A stretch of DNA of 64,000 nucleotides from Diplocarpon mali (GCA_024741835.1 JAENRP010000228.1:1-64000); one strand, 5' to 3'; shown: positions 24,218 through 35,945, counted from the stretch's first letter. The notes: a model not told the origin generated them from the letters alone. Numbers and translations: made by a program.

Positions 24218-25510
24218 TGTGAGAGAGCCGCCTTACGTATCTCTAAAAAGACACTCAGCTCTCCCAGGAAAACGGAACAGCAAGTTTCAACCGCAGTCCA
24301 AGTTTTCGGCAGATCCTGAATCCAAGCCTCGCCGACCCAAAGTCTTGGAGGGGATGTATATATAACACGGAATGTTTGGAGTGGGACGAGGTATATTTGT
24401 GTAATATCCAAGTGGACGTGGAGGAGCAAGGTCGCGTAGCACTTTACTCGAACGTCGGGGGATCGCCGATCGAGGCAAACCACAGACGGGAGACAGGTAG
24501 TTGCTTGAGCAGCGCCGAAATGATGGCAGATGGCAGCTTGATGCCCCTCGCGGGTTGGCATGCGCTCTTAGGTATCTTCTGCTCAAACGCCCGAACGTCT
24601 ACCCCGCCAAGCGCACTCTCAGCCAGTATTTCCGACAGAGGGAAGCTCGTACCCAGAACGAGTCTGATATGACACGCAGCGAGAGATGACTGAAGTCTCC
24701 TTTTTGGGGATTGCTTGCGAGGAGGGAGGGCCGACTGCGGCAATCTGTCACCAGGGTCGGTCGGTTGGGTCTGGAGCGCGAGGCTCTGCTGTCTTCGTCG
24801 AGGCGCCGCGCTGTCGATGAAGAGATTGGAGAGAGATTTCAAGGGTTTAGGAGTGGATATGTATCGGATTTGGGGACGGATTGAATGTCGGATCATTCAT
24901 TTCATGATCGAAACCATTGGTGCTGTCGCGCTGTCGTGCTGTCGTGCTGTCGTGCTGCTATCTTGCAGAGAGCGCCAGGGTCAGCCCTCAACATCCGTGC
25001 ATGGGGACGGCTGGGTGCAGCTGCACAAGGCCGGCAAGGGAAGATGGGAGAGGCAAAGAGCAGAGAAGAGCAGTGGGATGGGGGGAGGGGGGAGGGGGGT
25101 TGTTGGCGGGAGTCGGAGTCGGAGTCTGCACTGCACAAATTCGAGGAGCAGGACGCAGAAGCTGAAGATTCGCCGCAGAATGGGAAGAGAGAGGTGGGAA
25201 TTCCGCTCAGGGTAACGAGAGTGTTTATTTATTGGCAATGAGGAGGTGGTGTGGCAGGAGACAAGAGACGTCACGAGTACCTGTACGCGGTATTCTGGAC
25301 TCCAAACTACCGAGTGCTAACTTTCGTCGACCCGTAGATCATATCTCTATCCCCGTACTAAGTAACAGGGGGAAATGCAGTGGGGAGGGGTTTCTACAGA
25401 TTTGGAGAGGATTTGGCTTTTACAATTTGCATCAAGTTGATTTGTGTTCAGTGCAGCGCAATGGGATTTGGAAAAGCCTCTCAAGATACAGAGAGGGACG
25501 GAGGTGACCA
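24218..25510. other. Upstream region of PAS gene
   Basis: No supported gene. The stretch is locally GC-rich, has overlapping low-complexity frames on both strands, and includes a G-rich run at 25080-25100. Confidence 0.5.
24920..24960. repeat. 8-bp tandem repeat (TGTCGTGC)n
   Basis: About four and a half units of GCTGTCGT/TGTCGTGC, nearly perfect, in the upstream region of the PAS gene. Confidence 0.8.
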
Positions 25511-28270
25511 AGGGGGCCGCTGTACACTTCTTTGCAATGCCATATCATTCATTTGAATATTGATGGAAACTCACAAGAAAAGAAACCCAGAATACTCAGG
25601 GAATCAACTCCAATTTGAGCAGCGAGTAATTTCTCCCTTTTCTCCTAGTACTGTGGTTGCTGTACAAGGAGAAGGTTAATTCCGAGTTAGACATGGGATG
25701 ACACTTGACCAAGCTTATACTTCAGGTTTCCCAGTGCACTCAGGGATTCCTCTCGGAAAAACCTCGTATGTGCAAGGATGGATTTCGGTGTGTTGGCAGG
25801 GTTAAATATACTGTCATGTGATGTCTGATTGGCCTGCGACGATGTAGAAAGCCTGCATCTAAAAACATCGTTTTATTTAAGCTTAAAGTAAAATAGATTT
25901 TTTTTTAAAAAAAAAACCTATAGAGCTAAACATAACAGAACATGTCGAGGTTCATGTATTTCCCTTGGCTCTTGCGAGGCCTGCTTCCGGATCCAACAGA
26001 ACCATGATTGATATTCGTTCTCTCGGGAGCGACATAGACAATAGTACTTAATCATCAAGGAAAACAGCGACTCGGAGTGCAGAACTATTTTCCACCATAC
26101 TGCCTTGTCCACGGGATAAAGATTAGATTGTTCAATGATTGGAGCCGATGTGTGTAGCTTTCGAAGAGGTATCACCACTAAGATTAACCAATTCAAGTCC
26201 TCGCTACTCGCTAGAGGTTTCAATAGCTTTTCTAGCCTTTATAACACACTTCACTTCCATTTACATTACAAAGCGAGCAAGGGCTGCCTACTCCTCGGAA
26301 GCGTGCTTTAGAATTTCAGTCCAGTTTTTGCGAGATTTGAGCCTCTGTTCCAGGAGCGTTGTAGCTATTCGGTACGTAACTAGCTCTAGAACAGCACTTT
26401 CAAGTTTCATTTTGAAAAGCTTGTTAGCCAGTAACTTTCTCCCTTTTGGTAAGACTGCTTTGTCAAGTCGTCTCGAGATACGTACTCTCAGTGAAAGCAT
26501 TAAAACCTAGATAAGGCGTATGGACCCCATGGAGTTCGGTCTCCAAATCGGCAGACCAAAGTCGGCACACGTTAGCCGCTGATGCCATGCCCCTGTAGAA
26601 TATCTCGGGGAGAGCGGAAGCTTGCAACCTAATACGCCAAGTACTCGAGTACAAATCTTCTTTGCAATCAAAAATAATATCTAAGAGAAGATTCTATGTC
26701 AGTTGATGTTTGCCAGGGACAGAGTTGAAATACAATGTCGGGTAAGCGCGCTGACCTGACCTCTGTACCCGGATCGCCTTGCTTGTCTGTACCTCTTCCT
26801 ACCGAAAACCCCGTGATTTTCCTCAAGGTCTCGGATCGCGTTACTCATATAATTCCTTGCCACACAGTACCTCCGTAAGGTTTTGGAACTCTATCGTTTC
26901 CGCGTCCTGGGTACTTACTCTAAATTACACCAAGGCCGACCTTTGCAAGGAAAACGGCCCTCTGCATTTCCCGGCATGACCAGCATTCAAAGGTGGAGCT
27001 TCTCCACTTGGCGACGGAGACCTCGACGGAGACCTCGACGGAGGACTTCCAAGAGAGGCTAGCGTACGTCGAGTTTCGCAGGTCGACTTCTTAAAGTTCA
27101 TGTCCTGTACTCATGAAACCATTGATACCATGTTCTGCCGTGATGATCTCCGAGAAAGATAAAGCTGCTGTATGCAAGAGCAGATGCATACAATTACGAC
27201 ACCGGGTAAGCTTTTTGCCTGATGCCTACATGTTCCTTCTCCTGATTCACATTCTCCTGATCAGGGCGCACAAAAAATACTTCACCGGCTGGTAGGCTAC
27301 TAGTCATAGTCCGGTAAGAAACCCCTCCAGCTTGAATCTTCTCCGTCTCCTTTCAGGATCTTAATAGAGTACAGACCGCAAAACATCTAGCCTCCCTAGA
27401 CCTACATGCAGAGTAAAGCACGCCATAGCACGCCGACCCGTTCACCGGGGGATCTACTGGAGCGAACCGGCTGAAGCTTCGCAGCATTAACCTTTCAAGC
27501 GGCAAGCTTGCAGACACCGCCGAGTCGCTTTGTACGAGTACCGGATATGCCACCTTGCCAACCTAATGCATTCCACGACTGCCCTCAGGCCAATCCCACT
27601 CTCCCTCCGTCCTCCGCGAATCCCCAAGAATCCAGCCAGCGCTCGGCCCAGGTGTACTATCCCATGCGATACCATGCCGTACCACGCATCCTCTCCCTCC
27701 CGCGCAGGGACTGGGACCTGGCGAGCGGTTGGCTGCTTCGTGAAACGCGGGCTCCTCTGATTCCTGAAGTTTGGCAGTAATTCCCTGACCAGGCCTTGCA
27801 GACGCGCTACATCTTGCAACTTTTGCCCTCGTCAAGAAACAGAGGCCTCGGAGGGGCCTGGGGAGAGGAAGCAGAGGAGAGGAAGGGAATGGAGGTGGAG
27901 CAGCGGCAGTCATTTGAGAGGATTTGGAACCTTGCTCCGGCTTCTATCAGCCTTCCGCGGCAGATGGGCTTGGCTGCCCAGGGGCCCTCCTCCGTCCTGT
28001 GCCCCCTGCACGGCCTTTTGAAGGAAATGTGGGGGTGCTTCTCCCGGGGGATCTCCACGGGTTCTGGGGCCGGACAAAGCCGCTATGGTCGGATAATCTA
28101 ACTACAAGTAAACTATACCTCCGTACGCACTAATCTCAAGCCGTAATAAGAGGCTAATAAATTCTAGTCAACCTTGAGAGTCTTAGCGGAGCAGACTCTG
28201 GATGATTTCTCGGGCTTGCTTGTCTTGTGTTTGCAGAAGTGGAATGCAATCACGGGCCGGGGTTTGTATT
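25511..28270. other. Gene-free island, left part
   Basis: No intact gene seen. A poly-T/poly-A stretch lies at about 25897-25917. The minus strand at 26288-26500 holds a 70-codon protein-like frame (RRLDKAVLPKGRKLLANKLF) without recognised homology, which may be a relic. A short direct duplication GACCTCGACGGA occurs at about 27013-27042. Confidence 0.5.
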
Positions 28271-28279
28271 GTGTACTGC

Positions 28280-28560
28280 TCTATATACTCCATTCCTTGG
28301 TACTTCGTTGCAGGCAGACAAACACCATGAGAAATTTTGTGCACCCGTGCAAGCCCACTGAGAATTCACCCTCATACGCACGCTAATGTGGTGTTAGTTT
28401 GGCCTGCAAAGAATTATTTAGCCTGCAACGAAGGACTTTGTTACAGGCCAAAGAAACGCCACATTAGCGTGTTTAGCATGGGTTTGCAAGGTTATATCAT
28501 TACTTTCATGTCGTGTTTGTCTGGCCGGCCACAAAGTACTGTGTAGAGTATAGTCGGGAT
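28280..28560. repeat. Fold-back inverted repeat
   Basis: Two long arms in inverted orientation. The inner core is 28379-28406 against 28444-28471, matching at 25 of 28 positions. The arms extend outward with gaps. GCAGACAAACACCATGA at about 28312-28328 pairs with the complement of TCATGTCGTGTTTGTCTGG at about 28506-28524. GGTACTTCG at about 28299 pairs with the region around 28535. The loop is 37 bp. There is no coding capacity. It resembles a non-autonomous fold-back or MITE-like element. Confidence 0.65.
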
Positions 28561-30014
28561 TATGAGAGGGTTACTTTACGAGTATTCCCTTCTCTTGGTT
28601 GTTTCACAGACAACAGGGGCTGAATATAACCAACCCACCTACCTCCCAACCAGGACCTCTTGGACTCCCCGAGGGAGATAGGTCACTTGTGACTTCAAAG
28701 CAAACAAAATCCGCATCCAAAGTCAAGTCAAGGGGGGGCTTGGAGAGGGTTTGCAAGGTTGGATTTGCTTCTATGCGGGGCTTTACACTCTGTCTGGCAT
28801 GCGACAAGGTAGAGTAGAGTAGAGTAGTCAATAGCGGGAGCAAGCCGAGTCGATGACTGTCCGATGAACTCGCACTGTACTCGAATGAAACAGAATACAA
28901 GGGCCGAGAAGAAGGATAAGCATCCACTCTCTGAGATCGTGATTAAAAGGCCCGATTCATGAGTGTTACATATCAGGTGCATTGAAGATCAATGATACCG
29001 GTCTTTTCCGGCATTTCTACAGCAGAAGTCTTAACTTCAAACGTAATCAATTTCCGCGAATCTCTACTCTATTCAATCCTTGAGCTAACAGGCTTCAAAA
29101 TTGCGCTTACTAGCTTTCACCGCAGGACGGGTAGCTATTTGAATAGCTTTCTGACTACCGTAAGGCTGAATCCGCTATTGGCGTAATAGAGATTAGGGAT
29201 TAGCTCCTTACCTTATTAGCCGACGTAGTTCTTGAAAAGCCGAACAAAACCACAAAGATCTTCAAAATAGTATTACGAAACCTACGAGAGGTTGAAGCTA
29301 AACAAAGAGGTTACGGCAATAATGGAGCGGTCATCTGATACCCCAAGTCATCAATGCCCAGGGATCACGAAAACCGACGCCCTGCAACCCGTGCAGGAGT
29401 TAGTGATACATTTGCTTCCTTGGAAAAGAACTCTGCATGATACTTCTTGGACGTATCTCATACCAGCGGCCAATCGTTTCTCGGATTCCTTCTTACGCTG
29501 TCGTTGATTTGCGAGAGAGAAAAATCGGGGCTGATAGCAACGGGGAAAAGATGCCCGCTGCACCATGGTGTGAGGTGTACGGTTGAGTCGGTATCGTATA
29601 GTAGTGAACTGACTTCTACTCCAGATAAGCTACACATCCGGGCGGCTTTGGCAGTGCCCTTGGTCACAGTACACATTTTTCCGAGGATTCAGAAAGCCAG
29701 TGGTTTCTTCGTAAAGAATGAGAGTAAAGGCTAGGGTGAGGGTAAGAACCAAGAACACGGGATACAGATTCATTCTGTTCGTCTGACAGCCTGTTCTCCA
29801 GAATTCCGAGAAAGTCAAAGTTGTTGCAAAACTGTGGATTCAGGCAAGTCTCCAGTGTGCAAAGCGCTCGCTACCTTGCTGCTGGTCCGCCAAGCAGAAT
29901 ATGATATTACTGACTGAAGATTGCCAGAGTGGCTGTTGAGGGCCTGATGGATTCAGAGGTAGGTCTTCCCGTGGTCGAAGTTGCATAAAAATATCAACAA
30001 TGCATTTTTTCAGG
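28561..30014. other. Gene-free island, middle part
   Basis: No intact gene. Short frames only (for example a 64-codon plus-strand frame from 28992) without recognised homology. Confidence 0.5.
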
Positions 30015-30766
30015 GACGACTCAACACCTCTATGTGGTGTCTCTGACAAACCTGCAAACTCTTTGGATTCTTTTTTGGCGGGATACAAAGCCAAGCTCAA
30101 GCCTGTTTGATTGCGAAGTATCGAACCATAAGTCAAATAAAGCTAGAGCTTTTCGAAAGCGTGAAACTGACTTTTTCTATACATACCCTGAACTTTCGGT
30201 CTTCACTTGCGTTATTTAGGATCACTTAAATATATACCTATAACTATACTTTATAGGAAGCGCTTGATAGTAAATAAAAAGAGGATAAGGCAAGTCATTT
30301 GAGGAAAGGGAAAAGAGGAAAGGATATAATTTAAAGCCCCGAAGCCTGAACGACTCTCTTCGAAAGCCCGAGTCGATAAGGATTATGATTAATAGCCGCT
30401 GGTAACTGATAAAAGGCTGTATATGATTAAATAAATAGTTGTATTAGCAAGGAGGGCCTGCCCTAAGATAGGGAACTTAAGGCGACTCTATTTATCCAAG
30501 CACTTCTTTAAGAATATACTTGCCTGTGACTTGAAAAGAATAATACTAATGTACAAGTTAAACTGTTATCTAGTAGATTAGGTGACTTAGATGTATGATA
30601 GACTAAATATTATGTACAAGGGGTTTTCATATTAGTTTCTCCTTACACATAATACAAGTATAGCTTACTTTTTTACATCATGTAGTCTAAGGCTAATGTA
30701 TATTAAAAGGGAAAAATAACTGCAAGTTCGCAGGAGGCACCGCGTACAGGTATTGAGTTCTTGTCT
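30015..30766 (+). mobile_element. TIR element copy 2 with both ends
   Basis: About 750 bp, AT-rich. The left end (from GACGACTCAA at about 30015, through TGTGGTGTCTCTGACAAACC to about 30060) is an imperfect inverted copy of the right end (CTGCAAGTTCGCAGGAGGC at about 30720, through TATTGAGTTCTTGTC at about 30766). The inside aligns with 18085-18815 and lacks an intact frame. It is best read as a RIP-decayed or non-autonomous DNA transposon. A target duplication could not be fixed by eye. Confidence 0.6.
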
Positions 30767-31590
30767 GCCATGAACAACGCATTCCTGGGGATATAAACTT
30801 GAAGTTTTCCAAGTCTGCTTTGCCTTGAGCCTACGCAAAACCGTATTGTTAAAAGCAGTGATCTTTATTATTCTCTGATACTCCTTTCACTTTACAAACC
30901 ATATTGAGATATATCTCTCGCGCTTCGTCGCCTGTCATAGATTTACTAGATGCTAAACACCCGCTCAAAAGAAAGCGGCGCTATTTACGTAGTAACGGCC
31001 ATTTACCTGCCATAAGAGCTACCTCCGAATGCAATGCCCCCAGTACCGGACCTCGTTTGCCTGCGAATAGGAAAGGAGGAAACAGGTGTACATCGGACGC
31101 GAAGCTGTTTGTAAGATCCAAGCAGTCTGGAGCATACTTGGGTTGAAGAGGCCGCATGCGAGTGCAAGCGCATTCGGATTTGTCTCAAGACTAGTGATTG
31201 CCAACAAGATGCAGGCGTCTGCTAATAGCTTTGGCCGTTTGAGTCTGATGCCAGAGATAAAGCAAGAATAGATGCAAATTAAATCTATAAACAACGACCT
31301 CAGGTACGTTACAACCCGAGCAGCGCAGTCCAGCAGACTTCGCAATCACTTCTTCTCAGTAGCCTTTTCCTGCGCGACGCGACAGCAAAACCTCCAGATT
31401 CTCGCAACCATCTCCACATCCAGCACCTCTCAGGCCCATCCAAACACCACGCAATTCCAATTGCTCTCGTCTCCGATCGAGCAAATCCGCGACGGCTTCA
31501 CCCGGCCACTGCAGCTGTCCAGAATCCGGCTTTCAGGAAAGACATTCCCGCTTCGCCGGCGCCGCGCGACCGCCCCAATCTCAGGGCCTT
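30767..31590. other. Gene-free island, right part
   Basis: No supported gene. This flanks the copia element. A plus-strand frame at 31272-31601 runs into the LTR and has no recognised homology. Confidence 0.5.
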
Positions 31591-31595
31591 GCTAC
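31591..31595. repeat. Target-site duplication, left copy
   Basis: GCTAC immediately before the left LTR. The same five bases follow the right LTR at 35269-35273. Confidence 0.8.
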
Positions 31596-31768
31596 TGTTG
31601 AAGTGGTAATGGTAAAGTAGAATCAATTTGATGAAGAGAAAAGGAGCTGAGAAGCAGTCCCAGGGCTACTTATATACAAATACGCTAAACCCAATTGGGA
31701 TAGGTCAACCCGCCACTCCTCTATGTACTATCGAAGCAGTAACCGACGTGAGATGGCTCCTTCCAATA
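31596..31768 (-). repeat. LTR, downstream (3') copy relative to coding
   Basis: 173 bp starting TGTTG on the plus strand and ending CCAATA, where the other copy has CCAACA. It differs from the right LTR at five places, each exactly 3500 bp apart. Confidence 0.88.
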
Positions 31769-31794
31769 GTCCCCTAGACATGAACGTCTATCCT

Positions 31795-32088
31795 CTAGTC
31801 CCCTAGATAATGGCGCAGTTGTTTATTAGCGCTAGACGCCGCACAGCTATAGTCGAAGATCTGGTCTCTTAAAAGAACGAGTGTTGGACGGGCAAGTGAT
31901 TTGGTACAGATATCGGCCAGGTTCTCTGCCGATGAAACATGAGAAAGGCTGTACTCGCCATCAGCGAATCGCTTACAGACGAAGTGGTTGTGAACGTTGA
32001 TATGCTTTAAGCGGTTACTTGTCCGCTGATCTTTTGTTAGTGCGATAGCAGGTTCGTTTTCGACCATAAGATGTGCGCCAACTATCAA
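31795..32088 (-). pseudogene. Copia RNase H C-terminus
   Basis: 97-codon frame. ENEPAIALTKDQRTSNRLKH, then a HINVHNHFV segment and SHVSSAENLADICTKSL, are hallmark copia RNase H motifs next to the 3' LTR. The remainder of the domain upstream is interrupted by stops. Confidence 0.85.
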
Positions 32089-32839
32089 CGAGATAAGAGA
32101 GCTGCTAATAAGTTCACTAATCGCTTGACGAGCCTATACCAAGTGGCTAGCTGAAGGTTCTATACCGGTAATCGATATTCACGTGAATATAGTTGAGTAC
32201 TTGTTGTTAAAAAGAATCTATTATAATGTCTGTCTATCTCTATATAACTGAGATAGTACCTTTATACTTATGAATGTCCTCCCTCTTATAGTCCCTTCTA
32301 GTCGCATATGGATATCCTTCTGAAGTCCTCCGGCTGAACAGCTGTCCGAAATATATACGAAACCCCTTATATCGCATATAGTACAGCTGTGTAGGATGAC
32401 CCTAGGAACGAGGGCAGCTTGCCTCCTATATAGGAATCTGCGTACTAATATCGGCAGTACTTTCTTTTGAAAAGACCTTTTTAACTCACATAAGGAAGTA
32501 CGTAGAACAGGTGTATAAAGGAGGCAGATCGGTAGCAAATAATCAAATGGCAATAAAGAATAAAATAGCAAAGACAAATAGCTTAATAGCAAAGGCAGGT
32601 GTAACAGGTGATAAGGACAGTATATAAGAAGTAGAATAGCAAAAATAAAGGCAAATAGCAAAGAGGGAAAGGAAAGGTATCCAAGTGATAGAAGCAATCT
32701 AAAGTCTTTTGTTCGAGCCTTATGGTAGTGCGATTGTAGTCCGGTTGCGTTCTGGTAGGTTCGAGAATGCCCTTCTTGCCCTGTTCCTTGAAGTGTTCCC
32801 GGATTGATGCCGAAAGTGATACCAAAAGGCGTTGGCTTG

Positions 32840-33040
32840 CTCGTTAGATGGTTAGAGATTAGGTGATTATACCTTCCTCCTTCTTGCCAGTATCGTTCCA
32901 GGCCTGTACAACTAGCCTTGATTTTTCGAATAGGTGATCTATCTCCTTCCCCTTTATCTCGTCAACCATTCTCGATTTGAAGATCCTCTTGCCTTTTACA
33001 GCAGGATCATTTTTGTTCATCGGCACGAATACTATAAAAC
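32840..33040 (-). pseudogene. Copia reverse transcriptase N-terminal fragment
   Basis: Minus-strand frame containing KRIFKSRMVDEIKGKEI, then FEKSRLVVQAWND, the conserved start of the copia reverse transcriptase. Traces of a following QSPTIQRASQR-type motif are broken by a stop. The palm-domain catalytic motif is not recognisable downstream. Confidence 0.75.
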
Positions 33041-33462
33041 AGAGGGGAGACAACACAAGAATAGGCCTAAGGGAAGACCCAAAAACAAGAGGAGGAAGCA
33101 CCACAAGCGGGCTCTCCTAGACAAGATGTTGGGAACAAGTCCCAAGTATGGGGTATATTCAGTACTTATGGCGACGCGCGCTGTCTCTATGTACAGAAGA
33201 TGGCCCTTTTATCCTCCCACCGTCCTGCGCCGATCATGTGATATATGTCACGAGACCTATCCATCTTAGGTCTCCACAATACCCCCCTGTTCATCAGCCC
33301 TTAGTACTCCTTCAGGCGAGATTGCTGAAAAGGGCGCCCAGGGGTGGTGATCTTGCCTTCTGCCCGTAGCTTCCGCGACAGTTCCTAGTCCCTATTCTCC
33401 TTCTCTATTAGGAATACCTCCGATTTGGCCACGTATAGCTTATCATCTGCTTTAAAGGATAT

Positions 33463-33867
33463 CTATATCTTAGCATTATAGTCGTTATCGATTGTAGGAA
33501 GGCCGGAAATAGGCTTAATAAAGGGAACCTCTACTCTTGGCGATTGCTTGCGGCTATTAAGTTGCGGCTCAACTAAGCGAGAGGGCTCTACTTCTTTGTT
33601 GACGTCGGTTGCGTTCTGCTCCCTTTCGGTGGTCATTCGCTCCTTGGGTTCAGTTCCTCTGGTTTCCTTGGTTTCCTCTAGGCAGTTTTCTTTATTGTCG
33701 ATTTTGAACGGACGTACGCTTGTCGATCTGAAGTGCCTTATTCTGCCGCCGATATTGACTATATAGGTTTCGTTCTCCAAGCCCAGGAACTCGAATGGGC
33801 CTGTCCATCCTCCCTTCTCCCAATATACCAATACCGGGTCTTTGATTCTAGCTGATCTTCTGGCCAC
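33463..33867 (-). pseudogene. Copia integrase C-terminal/linker fragment
   Basis: Frame with DPVLVYWEKGGWTGPFEFLG and IRHFRSTSVRPF, matching the GPF/GPY-like end of retrotransposon integrase, followed by a polar Glu/Lys-rich linker. Confidence 0.65.
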
Positions 33868-34073
33868 TCGTTCCCTTCTCGGTGTACTATATCGAAAAGT
33901 GCCTGGCCGATCGAAACGCCCTTCCCGCGCTAAACGTATACTCTATAGTACCGAAGGTCGTCCCTCAGGCGTTGTCGAACGTCCTTATCTAGCGATTTAA
34001 AATCGCCAACTGTCCAATCTTGGAACTCCTCTTAGAAGTCCTCGGCGAGGTATAACCCTCTCCTTTTGCCGTC

Positions 34074-34304
34074 TTATAGTGTCTTCTGGAAGTTCTCTAC
34101 GTATAGGTCTTTTAGTCCAAGGGCCTCTTCGCTAGGTTGATCCTCATAGGGTCTCGTATCCCTTTCGGGGTCCTTTGGTGTCTGGGGTTGCCTTGGATTA
34201 AGCGGCATTGATGGTCCCCCCTCGGTCATTTCCTGATATTGTCCGGACATTGCTCTGCGCCCTAATAGGGTCTGAAAGAAGTCCGATGTAGTCGTGTTTT
34301 GCAT
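34074..34304 (-). pseudogene. Second gag-like N-terminal fragment
   Basis: 76-codon frame including RPYEDQPSEEALGLKDLYVE. After its stop the same frame stays protein-like (EEFQDWTVGDFKSLDKDVRQ) with more stops. It looks like the start of another retrotransposon gag rather than a continuation of the upstream UBN2-type gag, so the element may be composite. Confidence 0.45.
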
Positions 34305-34588
34305 ATCGTTACGCTATTGTCTAATTGTAGTTAGGATACCGATTGCACTCCGGTTTTGCCCTGATTATGATGCGTGATGGAACGCAGGTAGAAGAGGATA
34401 GTATCTACCTTTAAAGTAACAACTCTGGCTCGATTCGCGTACCTTTCGCCTTTTCCCCTCTAGTAGTAACTGATATTACTTCGTACGTTTGGGTTGGTAT
34501 TCAGGGTAAGCCGGAAATACAATCAAGTACTCCTTAAATTAAGAAAGAATTCTTCAGTTTAATAACCTTGCTATCTGTGGTAAAGGTG

Positions 34589-34939
34589 CTACCACTGATC
34601 TCGGTCGAAGCGGCTGCCCAGATGTTTCCACGCTTGTGGCGAGGTATCGCAGGATGCGACCGACATAGTGAGGTCGTTATGCACTGACGATAGTAGCATA
34701 ACCATAGCCTTATTATCGTCCGCTTCCCATACGTCGATGAGTGCTTCGGCTGCTGGTGCACCATCGCCGGCGATGGTAGCAGGTCTGGATTTCTTACCAG
34801 AGACGATAGGCCAGAGACCTGCGTACCGGAAAGCAACCATCCAGGCCGACCGCCATTCTATATAGTTATCACCGCAGGCGGTGAGCTTCGGCAGCGAGTT
34901 AGGGTCGAGTTTGAAAGAGAACGAGGAAGAGGTAGCCAT
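34589..34939 (-). pseudogene. Copia gag (UBN2-type) fragment
   Basis: Starts MATSSSFSFKLDPNSLPKL and contains NYIEWRSAWMVAFRYAGLW and SPQAWKHLGSRF, typical of the N-terminal copia gag domain. It ends early at a stop. Confidence 0.8.
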
Positions 34940-35083
34940 AGTATGTTGTTGACGTTGGCTATACGCGGTAGTGACGCAGGGCGCGTTATACGGCAACAGA
35001 GGTGGTAAAATTAATTAAGTATTAAGTGGAGGAGTATAGTATGACAAACAATACCGTATGAGATATAGCGTAGCGGTAGCTCA

Positions 35084-35095
35084 GGGCTCATAACC
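35084..35095 (-). promoter_or_regulatory. Primer-binding site, half initiator tRNA-Met type
   Basis: The minus-strand sequence GGTTATGAGCCC directly follows the 5' LTR. Its complement GGGCTCATAACC is the anticodon arm of eukaryotic initiator tRNA-Met, the usual copia half-tRNA primer. Confidence 0.75.
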
Positions 35096-35268
35096 TGTTA
35101 AAGTGGTAATGGTAAAGTAGAATCAATTTGATAAAGAGAAAAGGAGCTGAGAAGCAGTCCCAGGGCTACTTATATACAAATACGCTAAACCCAATTGGGA
35201 TGGGTCAACCCGCCACTCCTCTATGTACTGTCGAAGCAGTAACCGACGTGAGATGGCTCCTTCCAACA
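35096..35268 (-). repeat. LTR, upstream (5') copy relative to coding
   Basis: 173 bp starting TGTTA on the plus strand and ending CCAACA, partner of 31596-31768. Confidence 0.88.
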
Positions 35269-35273
35269 GCTAC
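35269..35273. repeat. Target-site duplication, right copy
   Basis: GCTAC immediately after the right LTR, matching 31591-31595. Confidence 0.8.
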
Positions 35274-35917
35274 GAGTACTGTGATCTTTGCTCGATGCAA
35301 GCTGCCCGCGTGCAGCGCTTGCATCACGCAGAGCCTCGGTGCGTTTAGAATTTGAATCTGTCCATCTTGTGATTTAGAATTTCTTTTTCTTTGGTTTCAC
35401 ACCGTGCTACAATATCTGTCCTTTTACTAGGAACACCCGCGATGTGTGCGCTCGAGTTCAAGCGAGCGAGTACCCGTCATGCAGATGCAGACGCCTCACC
35501 CTCACCTCGTCTGAACTTTCTTCCTTTCTCTCGGGAGGAGAAGCGGTGTCTCGGAATTCCTCACCAGCGGGAACTCCCAAGCAAGACTCGAGGGATGCAA
35601 GCAGATCTCACCACTATGCATATGGTATGACTCGCCCCACGGAGAGCCAGCCAGTTGTCAGGGTGATGGGTTGTTTGTTGACTTGATTCGCCTTTTTGTT
35701 CCCAAAATTCTTGACCTGCCTTGGTTCTTCCTCGGGAACGGTCCACCCTATCTGGGGCTCCTTTGCTGGGGACAGCTGTTGAATCGTCCAGGTACAGATC
35801 CTGACCCTCATCATGCGAAGCATTCTCAGTTCCGGAGAGCTGTGCGGGTCTCCTCGCGTTGAGCTTTCCATAGTGTGCTTGTGAAAGGCTGAACGGCTTC
35901 TCTCAGCTTCACAAGAG

Positions 35918-35945
35918 ATAGAGAGAGCGAGAGAGCGAGAGAGCG
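35918..35945. repeat. GA-rich microsatellite
   Basis: GA repeats interrupted by GCGA, about 80-100 bp upstream of the EED-like start codon. The 650 bp to its left hold no supported gene. Confidence 0.75.

Larger units (their letters stand above)
31596..35268 (-). mobile_element. Decayed Ty1/copia LTR retrotransposon
   Basis: 3673 bp bounded by two 173-bp LTRs and a GCTAC target duplication, so it is a genuine insertion with both ends. Coding remnants are all on the minus strand in the order gag, integrase linker, reverse transcriptase start, RNase H. Copia elements are usually about 5 kb, so most of integrase and reverse transcriptase has been lost or scrambled. Many stops interrupt the frames. 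The element is inactive. Its LTRs differ only by RIP-type changes. Confidence 0.88.

Noticed and set aside
24376..25274. Several overlapping frames upstream of the PAS gene
   Set aside because: Low-complexity composition on both strands; no splice continuity or domain.
26463..26654. Minus-strand frame with possible retroelement flavour
   Set aside because: Short, without a diagnostic motif; could not be assigned to any LINE or DNA transposon.
35060..35098. tRNA-like sequence on the plus strand
   Set aside because: Only a D-arm/anticodon-arm-like piece; no acceptor stem or T-arm. Explained as the retrotransposon primer site region.
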